The notes: generated from the letters alone by a model not told the origin. Positions 26,310 through 35,799 are shown, counted from the stretch's first letter. The stretch: DNA of 64,000 nt from Endozoicomonas euniceicola (GCF_025562755.1 NZ_CP103300.1:3225001-3289000); one strand, 5' to 3'. Numbers and translations: made by a program.

Positions 26310-27767
26310 TTGAATCAGTACCGTGGAGGCAAGGTAATAGCCCGTCAGTGTCACCAGAATAATGCCAATAATATTCAGGGCAAACCCGGCCTTGATCATA
26401 TCGACAATTTCCAGCTTGCCCGAACCGAAAACAATAGCGTTAGGTGGCGTTGCCACCGGCATCATAAAGGCACAGCTGGCTGCCAGGGCGGCAGGCACTG
26501 TCAACAGAACCGGGTCTATGCCCAGGGACACGCCCAAAGCCCCCATTAAAGGCAGGAAGCCTGCGGCTGTGGCCGTGTTGCTGGTCAATTCGGTCAGGAA
26601 AATAATCACGGTAACCACAAAAGCCACCACCAGCAGAATCGGCAGGCCGCCAACAATGCTCATGGCATCGGCAATCCAGCTTGCCAGACCGGTAGACTTG
26701 ATCAGGGCTGCCAGTGTTAAGCCACCGCCAAACAACAGCAATACGCCCCAGGGGATTTCACGGGCTTTGTCCCAGGTCAGGACATAAATGCGCTCATCCC
26801 GGTTGACCGGAACGATAAACAGGCTGATAGCCGCTGCAATCGCAATCCCCGCATCGGACAGACCCGGAATATAACCTTTCAGCAGTGGACGGAAAATCCA
26901 TGCCAGAGCGGTCAGGGCAAAGATAATGCCGATGGTTTTTTCACCACGGGTTATCGGTCCCAGTTCGTCCAGTTGTCCTTTAAGTACTTTGCGCGCATCA
27001 GGACTTTCGGTGTCGTCTATTTTGAAGCTGACTTTGGTCAGCCAGAGCCAGGTGGCTACGAGCATCATAAAAGAAATGGGAAGTCCCACCATCATCCACT
27101 GGGCAAAACCAATATCAATGTTGTAGGTTTGATTCAGGAAAGCCGCCAGCAAAGCGTTGGGTGGCGTACCGATCAGGGTAGCCAGTCCGCCAATGCTGGC
27201 ACTATAGGCAATGGCCAGCAACAGCATTTTGGCGAAACGCGCCTTGTTCTCTTCGGAGCCGCTCATCATTGCAGCCACCGACAAGCCGATAGGCAGCATC
27301 ATGGCGCTGGTAGCGGTATTGGATACCCACATACTCAGGAAAGCGGTTGCCACCATAAAGCCAGCCACCTGACGGCTTGGCTTCACCCCGGTAGCGAGCA
27401 TGATTCTCAGTGCGATACGTTTATGCAGATTCCAGCGCTCCATTGCCACGCCCAGCATAAAACCACCGAAGAACAGATAGATGGTTGGGTTGGCAAAGGG
27501 GGCAGTCACTTCCCGAATGCTGGCAATGCCCAGCAGTGGCACCACAACAATGGGGGTCAGGGCTGTCACTGGTATAGGCACCACTTCCGAGACCCACCAG
27601 ACTGCCATTAAGGTGGCGACGCCTACCATATACCAGGCTTCCTGGGTCATTCCCTGGGGTGGCGGTGTGATAATGGTGAGAAAAAGAATAATCGGGCCAG
27701 TAAAGAGAGATACCCAGTAGGACAATCCGGGTGCACTGCGGGTGAAGGCAGAAGTGGCTGTTGTCAT
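26307..27767 (-). CDS. DASS/SLC13-family sodium-dependent anion (dicarboxylate) transporter
   Basis: Inner-membrane carrier of the divalent anion:sodium symporter family. 486 residues with about 11 hydrophobic segments. The two SNT motifs that bind sodium and substrate are present as SNTATSAMMLPIG and SNTATAAGFLPLM, each preceded by a hairpin helix. ATPPNA and GTPPNA repeats are also typical. Substrate is probably succinate or another C4-dicarboxylate, by family. The last two codons and stop come from repeat copy E sequence, so the original C-terminus may have been slightly altered. Confidence 0.9.
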   Translation of the reverse strand: MTTATSAFTRSAPGLSYWVSLFTGPIILFLTIITPPPQGMTQEAWYMVGVATLMAVWWVSEVVPIPVTALTPIVVVPLLGIASIREVTAPFANPTIYLFFGGFMLGVAMERWNLHKRIALRIMLATGVKPSRQVAGFMVATAFLSMWVSNTATSAMMLPIGLSVAAMMSGSEENKARFAKMLLLAIAYSASIGGLATLIGTPPNALLAAFLNQTYNIDIGFAQWMMVGLPISFMMLVATWLWLTKVSFKIDDTESPDARKVLKGQLDELGPITRGEKTIGIIFALTALAWIFRPLLKGYIPGLSDAGIAIAAAISLFIVPVNRDERIYVLTWDKAREIPWGVLLLFGGGLTLAALIKSTGLASWIADAMSIVGGLPILLVVAFVVTVIIFLTELTSNTATAAGFLPLMGALGVSLGIDPVLLTVPAALAASCAFMMPVATPPNAIVFGSGKLEIVDMIKAGFALNIIGIILVTLTGYYLASTVLIQ

Positions 27768-27940
27768 GCAAACCTCCTATTTATTGTTGTGCCCCCTAGT
27801 GTGCTGAAATGGAAGTGTGGTTTGTTGACCTGGGTCAATAGTGGTAAGGATAAAATTTATCGGTGCAGTTGCAAGCTGATGCTTATACTTTTTGACTGGG
27901 TCTCTTTTGACCCTGTTCTTTGTAATAGTAGAGATCAGGT

Positions 27941-28333
27941 ATGAGTACATTAACCAGCAAACCCGGTATATCCATCATCAAGGCCGGTTCAGTAAAAATG
28001 AACGACCTGAGTCAGTTGTTTAATGTTACGGGTTTGAGCGGCAACATGTCAGAGCAGACAGTAACGAGCGACAAAAATGCTTTGTCGGTAGGACATTTTA
28101 TCATGAGTCCGGGGGAAGGGTTTGAGTATACGTACGACAGTGTTGAGTTCAAAGTGATCACAAAAGGCAAAATTGTTATTCGAGATAAAGACGGTAAAAA
28201 GTACACGGCAGAGACCGGGGATATCATCCTGTTCTCTCCGGACGTAACCGTTTATTTTGATGGGGAAAGCGATGGAGAAGCCGTTTATATCGCACACAGG
28301 GAGCATGCTGAGGACTTTGCTCCACCCAAATAA
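27941..28333 (+). CDS. EutQ-like single-domain cupin
   Basis: 130-residue cupin. The beta-barrel strands FIMSPGEGFEYTYDSVEFKVITKGKIVIRD and GDIILFSPDVTVYFDG match the EutQ/cupin pattern. No other eut genes are near, so a role in ethanolamine use is not supported; it may be a stand-alone metal-binding protein. Convergent with thiY across a terminator. Confidence 0.75.
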   Translation: MSTLTSKPGISIIKAGSVKMNDLSQLFNVTGLSGNMSEQTVTSDKNALSVGHFIMSPGEGFEYTYDSVEFKVITKGKIVIRDKDGKKYTAETGDIILFSPDVTVYFDGESDGEAVYIAHREHAEDFAPPK

Positions 28334-28365
28334 TTTTTCTGATCTGTGTTGATTTTTTACGTGTA

Positions 28366-28396
28366 CCCCTATTGCGGGCTGAGACTGCGATAGGGG
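28366..28396. terminator. Terminator between cupin gene and thiY
   Basis: CCCCTAT/ATAGGGG stem with a partly paired interior, then TGTTCTTT on the plus strand. Lies between convergent genes. Confidence 0.65.
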
Positions 28397-28403
28397 CTGT
28401 TCT

Positions 28404-29351
28404 TTACAGGGAGATCATCAAATCTTCTGCTTTTTGGGGCTTTTTCAGTTCTTTGTTTTCATACAGAAAATCCGCTACTCGCTGATAGCGACCTGTATCC
28501 TTTGCCGCAGGGCGACGCGCCAGGTAAGGAATGGTGTCAAACCACGCACGTTTATTCAGCTTATTATCCAGCTGGCGGGGATTGGAGTCCCTGAAAATTT
28601 CCCAGCTTTTGTCCGGGTTGTTGGCAATAAACTGTGCGCCCAGCTCAACTGCACGAAGAAAACGACGAATGGCTTCTTTATCGTGCTTATCCCGGTTGGC
28701 AATGAAAATCAGCTCATCGTAAGGTGGAATACCATTCTCCTCGTAATAGAACATCTTGCCTTTACTACCCGACAGAATCAGTTCATTTAACTCGAAGTTA
28801 CGGTATGCACCGATGATGGCATCAACCCGCCCGGTCATCAGTGAAGACGACAGGTTCCAGCCAACGTTAACAATTTTAATGTCGTCGTAGCCAAAACCAT
28901 GAGGTTTGAACAGGGTATCAAGCAGTACTTTGCGGTTACCGTTGGTGCTGACACCAATGGTTTTGCCTTTCATGTCTTCAAGGTTTTTGATTTTGCCTTC
29001 TTCCAGAACAATCAGCCCATCCAGAGGGGTGGCCACCAGAGTGCCGGCCCAGACCAGAGGAATCCCTGAATCTACGGCATAATTCAGGGAGTGCTGGTAG
29101 TACACTGCAATGTCGGCACTGCCTGCTGCCACCAGTTTGGGGGGCAGGTTCGGGTCAGCGGGCTCCTGAATGGTGACGTTGAGGCCTTCCTGCTCAAAAT
29201 AACCCTTCTGCTGCGCCACAATAATTGGGGCATGATCGGGGTTGATAAACCACTCCAGCATCAGGGTCAGGTCTTTGGTTTTCTCAACCGGAGCTGCGCT
29301 TGCCAGTATTGGCAACATGATCAGCATGAATGACAACAGTCGTTTAAACAC
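28404..29351 (-). CDS. thiY: HMP/thiamine-precursor ABC transporter substrate-binding protein
   Basis: Periplasmic binding protein of the NMT1/THI5-like family that delivers hydroxymethylpyrimidine or formyl-aminopyrimidine to ThiX/ThiZ. Signal peptide at residues 1-18 (MFKRLLSFMLIMLPILAS). The start of the mature domain DLTLMLEWFINPDHAPIIVAQQ and AGSADIAVYYQ are typical. 315 residues. Last gene of the riboswitch-led thiD-thiZ-thiX-thiY operon. Confidence 0.93.
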   Translation of the reverse strand: MFKRLLSFMLIMLPILASAAPVEKTKDLTLMLEWFINPDHAPIIVAQQKGYFEQEGLNVTIQEPADPNLPPKLVAAGSADIAVYYQHSLNYAVDSGIPLVWAGTLVATPLDGLIVLEEGKIKNLEDMKGKTIGVSTNGNRKVLLDTLFKPHGFGYDDIKIVNVGWNLSSSLMTGRVDAIIGAYRNFELNELILSGSKGKMFYYEENGIPPYDELIFIANRDKHDKEAIRRFLRAVELGAQFIANNPDKSWEIFRDSNPRQLDNKLNKRAWFDTIPYLARRPAAKDTGRYQRVADFLYENKELKKPQKAEDLMISL

Positions 29352-29391
29352 GTTTTAAATCCTAATGGTCTTTCTGTTTTTATGGGCTGGA

Positions 29392-30132
29392 TTACCGGGC
29401 AGTTTCCGTTTGCCAGGGAATCCACTTTTTCAGTAAGTGATCAGTAATGAAATACAGGCTGACGGTGCAGATGGCTAAAACCACCAGAGCTGCAAACATC
29501 TGGTCTACCCAGAGTCGGGCATTAGCCTGCATCATCATATAACCCAGTCCGGCACTGGAACCGACCCACTCCCCCACGACCGCACCAATGGGAGCCACCA
29601 CCACCGCCACCCGCAAACCCGACGCCAGGGCAGGCAGAGCCGCAGGCCAGCGAATGTAACGGAGAATGGCGAAACCGTTGCCGCCCATGGTGCGTGACAT
29701 TTCCAGCCACCCTTTGTCGGTGTGGCGCAAACCGTCATAGCAGCAGGTAGCCACCGGGAAGAAAATCATCAGGATGGTCATCACCACCTTGGAGGCCAGC
29801 CCGTAGCCAAACCAGAGCATCAGAATGGGAGCCAGCGCAAACACCGGGATGGCCTGGGTAATCAGCAGTAACGGCAGCAGCCATGGCCGCAGGTTGGTGA
29901 AATAGACCAGCAGCAAAGCCAGCAGAACACCAAAGCTGACGCCAAGACCCAGACCGAGCAGCATCTCAGTCATGGTGACCAGCGTGTTATCCCAGAGCAG
30001 GCTGGCGTTGTCGTGCAGGCTGAGGGCCACCTTTGTTGGTCCGGGCAGGATATAACCGGGTATTTCCAGTAACTGAACCAGAGCTTCCCAGCCCAGCAGC
30101 AATCCCAGTACAACAATCAGTGGGCGTATCAT
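29392..30132 (-). CDS. thiX: HMP/thiamine-precursor ABC transporter permease
   Basis: BPD-type inner-membrane permease, 246 residues, about six helices. The EAA loop is recognisable in the SRTMGGNGFAILRYIRWPAALPALASGLR segment. Overlaps thiZ by four bases (29 kb side of the operon) and precedes thiY by 40 bp. Assignment to pyrimidine import rests on the TPP riboswitch and thiD in the same operon. Confidence 0.92.
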   Translation of the reverse strand: MIRPLIVVLGLLLGWEALVQLLEIPGYILPGPTKVALSLHDNASLLWDNTLVTMTEMLLGLGLGVSFGVLLALLLVYFTNLRPWLLPLLLITQAIPVFALAPILMLWFGYGLASKVVMTILMIFFPVATCCYDGLRHTDKGWLEMSRTMGGNGFAILRYIRWPAALPALASGLRVAVVVAPIGAVVGEWVGSSAGLGYMMMQANARLWVDQMFAALVVLAICTVSLYFITDHLLKKWIPWQTETAR

Positions 30133-30899
30133 AAGGCAGCCTCCTCATGACGTAGTCGCTCCAGCAACTGACCATGCAGGGACATCAGCTGACTGTCGTC
30201 CAGTGAACGGGGTATTGCTTCGGGAGGAATAATGGGGTCAGTCAACCGGGCAGGGTGTCCTTGCAGGTGGTAAACCTGATGCCCCAGGCGCAGAGCTTCC
30301 AGGGGGTCGTGGGTGATCAGCAGTACTGTGCGGTTATGCAGCAGTTCGCAGGCAAGATCCTGAAGGTTTAGCCGGGTAATGGCATCCAGAGCGCCAAAGG
30401 GTTCATCCATCAACACCACCGGGCGGTTTTCCATGAGTGTGCGTGCCAGGGCTACCCGTTGTCGCTGACCTCCGGAAAGGTTCTGTGGCAGCTCCTGCTC
30501 CTTATCACTGAGACCTACCCGGCTGAGTATATCCTTCGCTTTTTTCAGATGTTCAGGCGATATTTTCTGGCGACGGAATACCGAGCTACGCAGACGCTGT
30601 CCAAGGGTGACATTGTCCAGAACCGAAAACCAGGGCAGCAACAGGTCTTGCTGTGCCATCCAGGCGATGCGCTGGTTCAGCTCAACACCATCCTGACACA
30701 GGGCAGTACCTGAAACGGAAGCGTCCCGGCTACTGGCGTTCAGGCCGGCAATAAACCGCAGCAGGCTGGTTTTGCCAACACCGCTGCCTCCAAGCAGGCA
30801 GGTCCACTGCCCGCCTTTGAGGGTTAGATTCAGTCCTTCAAAAACAGGTTTTTTGTCGTACGACAGTGAGGCATCTTTAATAATAACGTCAAACATCAC
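30129..30899 (-). CDS. thiZ: HMP/thiamine-precursor ABC transporter ATPase
   Basis: ABC ATPase, 256 residues: Walker A LLGGSGVGKTSLLR, Q-loop MAQQDLLLPW, signature LSGGQRQRVALART, Walker B VVLMDEPFGALDA and H-loop LLITHDPLEAL. The start overlaps the thiD stop and the end overlaps thiX, so three genes are translationally coupled. Confidence 0.94.
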   Translation of the reverse strand: MMFDVIIKDASLSYDKKPVFEGLNLTLKGGQWTCLLGGSGVGKTSLLRFIAGLNASSRDASVSGTALCQDGVELNQRIAWMAQQDLLLPWFSVLDNVTLGQRLRSSVFRRQKISPEHLKKAKDILSRVGLSDKEQELPQNLSGGQRQRVALARTLMENRPVVLMDEPFGALDAITRLNLQDLACELLHNRTVLLITHDPLEALRLGHQVYHLQGHPARLTDPIIPPEAIPRSLDDSQLMSLHGQLLERLRHEEAAL

Positions 30900-31729
30900 C
30901 AGTTCCGGTAGAAGTGGTGTACCGGGCCCTGGCCCTGTCCAATGTTTAAATCGTCTGCTTTGGCAATGGCTGCCGCGATGTATTCTTTACCGCCCTGAAC
31001 CGCTTCGCCCATGCTAAAGCCCTGAGCGATCAAAGCTGTAATAGCAGACGACAGGGTGCAGCCGGTGCCATGGGTGTTGCCGGTTTCAGTCCAGGGCGAT
31101 TCCAGACGATGCAGAGACTGACCATCGTGGTAAAAGTCTACGGCTTTGCCTCTTTCTATCTGGTTACCGGTCAGATGACCACCTTTCAGAAGAACCGCTT
31201 TGGCGCCCAGCTTCAGCAGGGGCTCGATCATGTCCAGCATCTGCTGAGTGCTTTCCGGTTTGTCCTGACCCAGCAGGACAGCGGCTTCGGGCAGGTTGGG
31301 GGTAATCAGGGAGGCTTTCGGGATCAGAACCTCTTTCAGGGTTTGAATCGCGTCCTGTTGCAGCAGAGCGTCACCGCTGGTAGCCACCATCACCGGATCA
31401 ACGACCAGGCGCTTTACCTGATAATGCTCAATACGTTCAGCAACGGTTTCAATCACTTCCGGTTGGCTGAGCATACCGACTTTCACGGCTTTGACATCAA
31501 GGTCGGACAGCACCGAATCAAGTTGCTGTTTAATGAAGGCAGGGTCAACGTCGAAGATTCCCTGAACACCCCGGGTGTTCTGGGCAGTCAGCGCGGTAAT
31601 CACACTGCAGCCGTAAGCACCCAGAGCCGAGAAAGTTTTCAGGTCAGCCTGGATGCCGGCACCGCCACCGCTGTCTGATCCGGCAATGGTCAGAGCAATG
31701 GGAGTGGAAAGGGTTTTATCAGTTATCAT
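30896..31729 (-). CDS. thiD: Hydroxymethylpyrimidine/phosphomethylpyrimidine kinase
   Basis: Phosphorylates HMP and HMP-P to HMP-PP for thiamine synthesis. Ribokinase fold, 277 residues, with IAGSDSGGGAGIQADLKTFSALGAYG at the N-terminus, DPVMVATSG and the anion-hole GTGCTLSSAI. First gene after the TPP riboswitch. With ThiXYZ it imports and activates the pyrimidine; TenA at 14671 would feed the same step. Confidence 0.97.
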   Translation of the reverse strand: MITDKTLSTPIALTIAGSDSGGGAGIQADLKTFSALGAYGCSVITALTAQNTRGVQGIFDVDPAFIKQQLDSVLSDLDVKAVKVGMLSQPEVIETVAERIEHYQVKRLVVDPVMVATSGDALLQQDAIQTLKEVLIPKASLITPNLPEAAVLLGQDKPESTQQMLDMIEPLLKLGAKAVLLKGGHLTGNQIERGKAVDFYHDGQSLHRLESPWTETGNTHGTGCTLSSAITALIAQGFSMGEAVQGGKEYIAAAIAKADDLNIGQGQGPVHHFYRNW

Positions 31730-31811
31730 CGGTCCGGTTTACTCCTTCCGAACTGACGATGGAAACGTTGCGGCAAGCGATAAAAAAGCGGCAATGCATC
31801 GCTTGTTCGTC

Positions 31812-31890
31812 GGTTTCCTACGCCAGCATTATCTGGTTCAGGTTCAATGGGTATTTCTCAGCTGCCTTGTGGACAGCACCCCAACCAACG
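31812..31890 (-). ncRNA. TPP riboswitch (THI element)
   Basis: On the minus strand the conserved parts appear in order: GGGGTGCT, GGCAGCTGAGA, ACCC, TTGAACCTGA, CCAGATAATGCTGGCG and TAGGAAA. This is the TPP aptamer. It lies about 80 bases upstream of thiD and should repress the thiDZXY operon when thiamine pyrophosphate is high. No separate expression platform was resolved. Confidence 0.95.
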
Positions 31891-32050
31891 CGTCGAGTCT
31901 ATTGGGTTTGGAAGTATGTGTCTATATGTCTCAGAGTTTCCCTGACTGAATTTCATGGCTGAAGCTGCCGGGCAGACAGGAACCAATAGTGATTTAGCCT
32001 GTCGAATCTGATGATAAGTATTCTGTTAAAAAGCCAAAGGGACATTTCAG

Positions 32051-34042
32051 ATGCATACGGGAAGTAGCAATTCTTTATTACCACAGGCGCGATCCTTACA
32101 GCAGGCATTCCCAGAGACAACAACCGCTTCAGGTTATGAGCAGCCCCCAACCAATAGTTGTTCTATTTCGATGCCGGATCAGGAGGGGAAGAGGTTACCT
32201 GCTGCTGAAGGGGCTGGTGCTTTTAGCCCCTGCCGGGATCATAAAGTGACTCCCTCGGCGCCTGCGGCTATTTATGTAAACCCAAATCATTCTTCTGCGG
32301 GGGAACAGGCTTTTCAGGCTTTCCTGCAACGGCATGGCGACATGATCTCATCAGACGTTGAAGATGACATCCCATTGTCTCCAGACATTAACGGTACTCA
32401 GATTCTTTCTGCTGAAGAGTTTAAAGACATACTTTTAAGTGGAAAGGCTTTTGCTTCGGATGTCTGTTATGTGGTGCAAAGTGATATTGATCTGTCTGGC
32501 AATACATGGTTTAAAACCCTGCCCGACAACCTCATTGTTTTGGGTGAGCTGAATCTTGAAGATTGTTACACACTCAGGAGTTTCTCTAAAAATCTATTCG
32601 TTCAGAAAGACTGCAGGATAACGGGTTGTTTCAATCTTGAGGCTCTGGGTGAAAGGCTTATTGTTCTGGAAGATTTTGAGGCCTGTGAGTGTACCGGGCT
32701 AACCAGCCAGACAGCGAGTCTGTTTGTCCGTGGGAATATTGATATGGCAGGCTGTAGCGGCCTGAAAACCTGGACAGGCAAAACGCAATGTAATGGTAGT
32801 ATCAATCTGACAGGCTGCTCAAGATTGGAATGCCTGGAGCAGATTGACGTTGAGGGTGATATTAATTTATCGAGCTGCTATCAACTTCGGGGGCTGCCTG
32901 AGAGTGTGGAAGCTTTTAAAGCGGGTGGCGATATTGTCTTGTCAGGCTGTAAACGCATTTCTCCCCTGCCAGAACACATTATCACGCCGGGCGACGGGAG
33001 TGATGAGAGTGAGCGGTATATAACATTAAACGACTGGAGCAATGTTCAGCACCGTTACAGCAAGGATCAGAATCGCAACAAGAACATAATTTTTGATTGT
33101 CAGCCACTGGACGATGCGCCGGATGAAACGTTTGCTGACTTTGCCGAAGCGTTTGGTTTCTGGAGCAGGAGTGCGCAGTCCGGGCAAGAGGCACCCGGTA
33201 TTAATCATCTTGAGGATTTCGACAGAGGCACTCTGGTTGAATTCATGGAACACCTTACCCGGACCGCTGACTATCGAAAGTCATCCCATTCTGGTCTTCT
33301 GGCGCGGAGGGTGTTGAACATCCTTCCCCTTATCTCCGGGGCTTCAGACGCTGAAACAAGGCAGCGAGCCCTTGATATAATGTACTACGCTGTCAACTCC
33401 TGCGGTGACCGGGTTACTCTTGCGCTGCATGACCTTGAGGCTTTAACTCAGTTGATTCAGTCTGAAAAACGAGCACAGGAATGCAATGATCCCGACGAGT
33501 TAAAATCCATAGCCCGACAAATGATGTACATAGGCAAGATCAGGGAGTATGCCTGCAAGCTTGCGAACGAAAATGATCTGGATGACGTTGAGGTTGAGCT
33601 GACGCTACATCTCGCTTTTCAGAATGAGTTCAACCTGCCCGGGCGGACGCAGGACATTGAGTCAGCCTATTGTTTTGAGCTGGATGAAAAGCGCAGAAAA
33701 GAGATACGGGAAGCCATTGAGAATGAGTGTACGGAAAAGGCACTTGAGGCGTATCTGCAAAACTGGCCGACCTGGCAACAGTTTGAGCGCAGACAGAACA
33801 TCCCTGCCTTTGATCAACTTCCTGTCACGTATGTCACAAAAGTCAGGGAGTGCTGTGATTTAACCAGTGAAGAAACGTCAGAAACGACAGAGATGGTGTT
33901 GTTGCCAGAACCTGAGGATATTCAGGTTACTTACAAAGCCCTTTACAAGAGTTACCTGCTTGATGGCAAGAATCCTTATACCCAAAAAGCACTGGACTGG
34001 AGCAAGGTTAAGAAAATTCAGTCCGGATCAGGGGCGGTATAA
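32051..34042 (+). CDS. Predicted NEL-type E3 ubiquitin ligase effector with leucine-rich-like repeats
   Basis: 663 residues. Residues 1-100 are Ser-, Pro- and Gln-rich, like a secretion/chaperone-binding leader. Residues 130-310 are about eight irregular repeats with an I-x-L-x-x-C-x-x-L core (for example INLTGCSRLECLEQI, INLSSCYQLRGLPESV). Residues 380-650 match the novel E3 ligase (NEL) domain of IpaH, SspH and SlrP: the catalytic Cys 451 lies in NSCGDRVTLALHDLE, followed by the VEVELTLHLAFQNEFNLPGR helix and the WPTWQQFE region. By family it would ubiquitinate host proteins after type III secretion; no secretion genes are in this window. GGGACATTTCAG precedes the ATG. I am fairly sure of NEL, less of its being an effector. 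Confidence 0.78.
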   Translation: MHTGSSNSLLPQARSLQQAFPETTTASGYEQPPTNSCSISMPDQEGKRLPAAEGAGAFSPCRDHKVTPSAPAAIYVNPNHSSAGEQAFQAFLQRHGDMISSDVEDDIPLSPDINGTQILSAEEFKDILLSGKAFASDVCYVVQSDIDLSGNTWFKTLPDNLIVLGELNLEDCYTLRSFSKNLFVQKDCRITGCFNLEALGERLIVLEDFEACECTGLTSQTASLFVRGNIDMAGCSGLKTWTGKTQCNGSINLTGCSRLECLEQIDVEGDINLSSCYQLRGLPESVEAFKAGGDIVLSGCKRISPLPEHIITPGDGSDESERYITLNDWSNVQHRYSKDQNRNKNIIFDCQPLDDAPDETFADFAEAFGFWSRSAQSGQEAPGINHLEDFDRGTLVEFMEHLTRTADYRKSSHSGLLARRVLNILPLISGASDAETRQRALDIMYYAVNSCGDRVTLALHDLEALTQLIQSEKRAQECNDPDELKSIARQMMYIGKIREYACKLANENDLDDVEVELTLHLAFQNEFNLPGRTQDIESAYCFELDEKRRKEIREAIENECTEKALEAYLQNWPTWQQFERRQNIPAFDQLPVTYVTKVRECCDLTSEETSETTEMVLLPEPEDIQVTYKALYKSYLLDGKNPYTQKALDWSKVKKIQSGSGAV

Positions 34043-34080
34043 AAAGCTCCCTGTTCCGGACTTTATCTGAGCAGGGCTGC

Positions 34081-34713
34081 TTATGATTGTCCGAAAGGAC
34101 CATTACAGGCCATTTCAGGGCGTCTGGGCTGGTAGGGCAGAAAGAAACGGTGCATCTCTTTAATGTCGTGCTCTTTGTCATCGGTGACGGGCAGGGGGGC
34201 TCCGAAAACCACCTGACGGTGCTTGAAGTCAAAAGCGACAGGAATGATCGGTATTTCTGCCCCTTTGGCAATGTGATAAAAGCCGGTCTTCCAGCGTTCT
34301 ACTTTTGAACGAGTGCCTTCCGGGGTGACGGCCAGTATAAACTCATCGGCTTGTTTGATTTGCTCAATGCAGGCGTCTACCCGGTTCACGGATTCGTCCC
34401 TTTTGATGGGAACGCCACCCAGTCCGCGCATCAGCACACCCAGGGGCCAGAAGAACAGTGAGTGTTTGGCAAAAAATTGCAGCTTCAGGCCAAGTACCAG
34501 CTTGGCGGCAATTCCGACAAAGAAGTCCCAGTTAGAGGTATGATGAGCGACAATCATCACATATTTGCTGGCAGTAGGGAGAGGGCCCGCAATGGTCCAG
34601 CCACCTAAAACGCGAAGAAAAAAACGACCAATAGCGGCTTTTACTGGATTGGGTTGTAGCTGATGTTTATCCATTAACACTGTATTTAATTTGTTTAGGA
34701 AAGCCGAGGGCAT
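34081..34713 (-). CDS. 1-acyl-glycerol-3-phosphate acyltransferase family protein
   Basis: PlsC-like acyltransferase, 210 residues. The HX4D catalytic motif appears in IVAHHTSNWDF and the acceptor motif in TPEGTRSK, with GGVPIKRD between. Substrate (lysophosphatidate or another lysolipid) cannot be decided; this short form with HHTSNWDF is usual for a marine/gamma subgroup. Starts four bases after the end of mutM on the same strand. Met 14 is an alternative start. Confidence 0.88.
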   Translation of the reverse strand: MPSAFLNKLNTVLMDKHQLQPNPVKAAIGRFFLRVLGGWTIAGPLPTASKYVMIVAHHTSNWDFFVGIAAKLVLGLKLQFFAKHSLFFWPLGVLMRGLGGVPIKRDESVNRVDACIEQIKQADEFILAVTPEGTRSKVERWKTGFYHIAKGAEIPIIPVAFDFKHRQVVFGAPLPVTDDKEHDIKEMHRFFLPYQPRRPEMACNGPFGQS

Positions 34714-34716
34714 ACC

Positions 34717-35532
34717 TCAGCGCTGACATTTTTTGCAATAGAATGTACTTCGATTGCCCAGCCTGCTTTCAATAATGAACGACTGACATCGTGTACAGGG
34801 CTTACCGGTTCGACCATAAACGGTAAGCTGCTGCTTAAAATAACCGGGTTTTCCATCGCCGCCGACAAAGTCTCTCAGGGTGGTTCCTCCCTGTCTGATG
34901 GCCTCTGCCAGAGTGGTTTTGATGCAGTCCGTCAGACGTTCATAACGGGCTCTGGAAATTTTTCCCGCTGGTCGATCCGGGCGAATCCCCGCTTTAAACA
35001 GCGCTTCATTGGCGTAAATGTTACCAACGCCAACGACCACATGGCTATCCATGATAAAGGTTTTTACTGCCTGAGATTTATTTCGGGACCGGCGATAGAG
35101 CAAACTGGATGAAAAGTCGTCACTCAGGGGTTCGGGCCCCAGTTTGTTCAGCAGTTCGTGCTCATTAACAGGGGAGCTGCTCCACAATACCGCACCAAAA
35201 CGACGGGGGTCGTGGTAACGAAGGCAGGAACCATTGCTGAAAAATATATCGACATGGTCGTGTTTTTTTGCAGGCTCATCGCTGTTGACCATTCTCAGGC
35301 TGCCCGACATGCCCAGATGAATCAGCAGGTGGCCGCCTTCGACTTCAAGCAGTAGATATTTTGCCCGGCGTTTGACCGACTCGATAACCCGGCCAGCGAG
35401 AAGCTCTGAAAGATTATCGGGAACAGGCCAGCGCAGTTTTGGGTTTCGTACTTCTACGTGCTTGATGGTTTGCCCGACGATATGCGGCTCGATACCACGG
35501 CGGGTTGTTTCAACTTCGGGCAGTTCTGGCAT
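34717..35532 (-). CDS. mutM: Formamidopyrimidine-DNA glycosylase
   Basis: Base-excision repair glycosylase/AP lyase for 8-oxoguanine and FapyG. The start is fixed at 35532 because the catalytic N-terminal Pro must follow the initiator Met: MPELPEVETTRRGI. Lys in KRRAKYLLLE, GVGNIYANEALF and the C-terminal zinc finger C-x2-C...C-x2-C (CTRCQ...FYCKKCQR) are present. 271 residues. The nine residues upstream in the open frame are not used. Confidence 0.97.
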   Translation of the reverse strand: MPELPEVETTRRGIEPHIVGQTIKHVEVRNPKLRWPVPDNLSELLAGRVIESVKRRAKYLLLEVEGGHLLIHLGMSGSLRMVNSDEPAKKHDHVDIFFSNGSCLRYHDPRRFGAVLWSSSPVNEHELLNKLGPEPLSDDFSSSLLYRRSRNKSQAVKTFIMDSHVVVGVGNIYANEALFKAGIRPDRPAGKISRARYERLTDCIKTTLAEAIRQGGTTLRDFVGGDGKPGYFKQQLTVYGRTGKPCTRCQSFIIESRLGNRSTFYCKKCQR

Positions 35533-35686
35533 GGCGTTCCACTTGAGTAAAAATCCCATGAATGGTGTGAGCAGTATACCAGCGACCTGCCTGTGAAAAC
35601 GCCGGTTTCAGAGTTGCTGCATCGTTCTTGTTAAGTTCAAGTTCATCTTGCTGTGACAATTTATTTTGGGAATAGCTTTTTACTAC

Positions 35687-35772
35687 GTGACTGCTCCCCC
35701 ACGTGAACGCAGTCACAGTTCGGGTGCCACAGTTACCGTAAAGGCAGCTATGCCTTGCTGGTCATAGCTGCC
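35687..35772. other. Two hairpins between mutM and phnUV
   Basis: GTGACTGC/GCAGTCAC (35687-35716) and the perfect ten-base GGCAGCTATG/CATAGCTGCC (35743-35772). The second, read on the minus strand, ends in TTTACGG just after the phnUV stop and may terminate the phn transport operon. Nothing else is seen in this 267-bp gap. Confidence 0.5.
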
Positions 35773-35799
35773 CCACCAAGTGCAAAAGTAGTGGCTACT

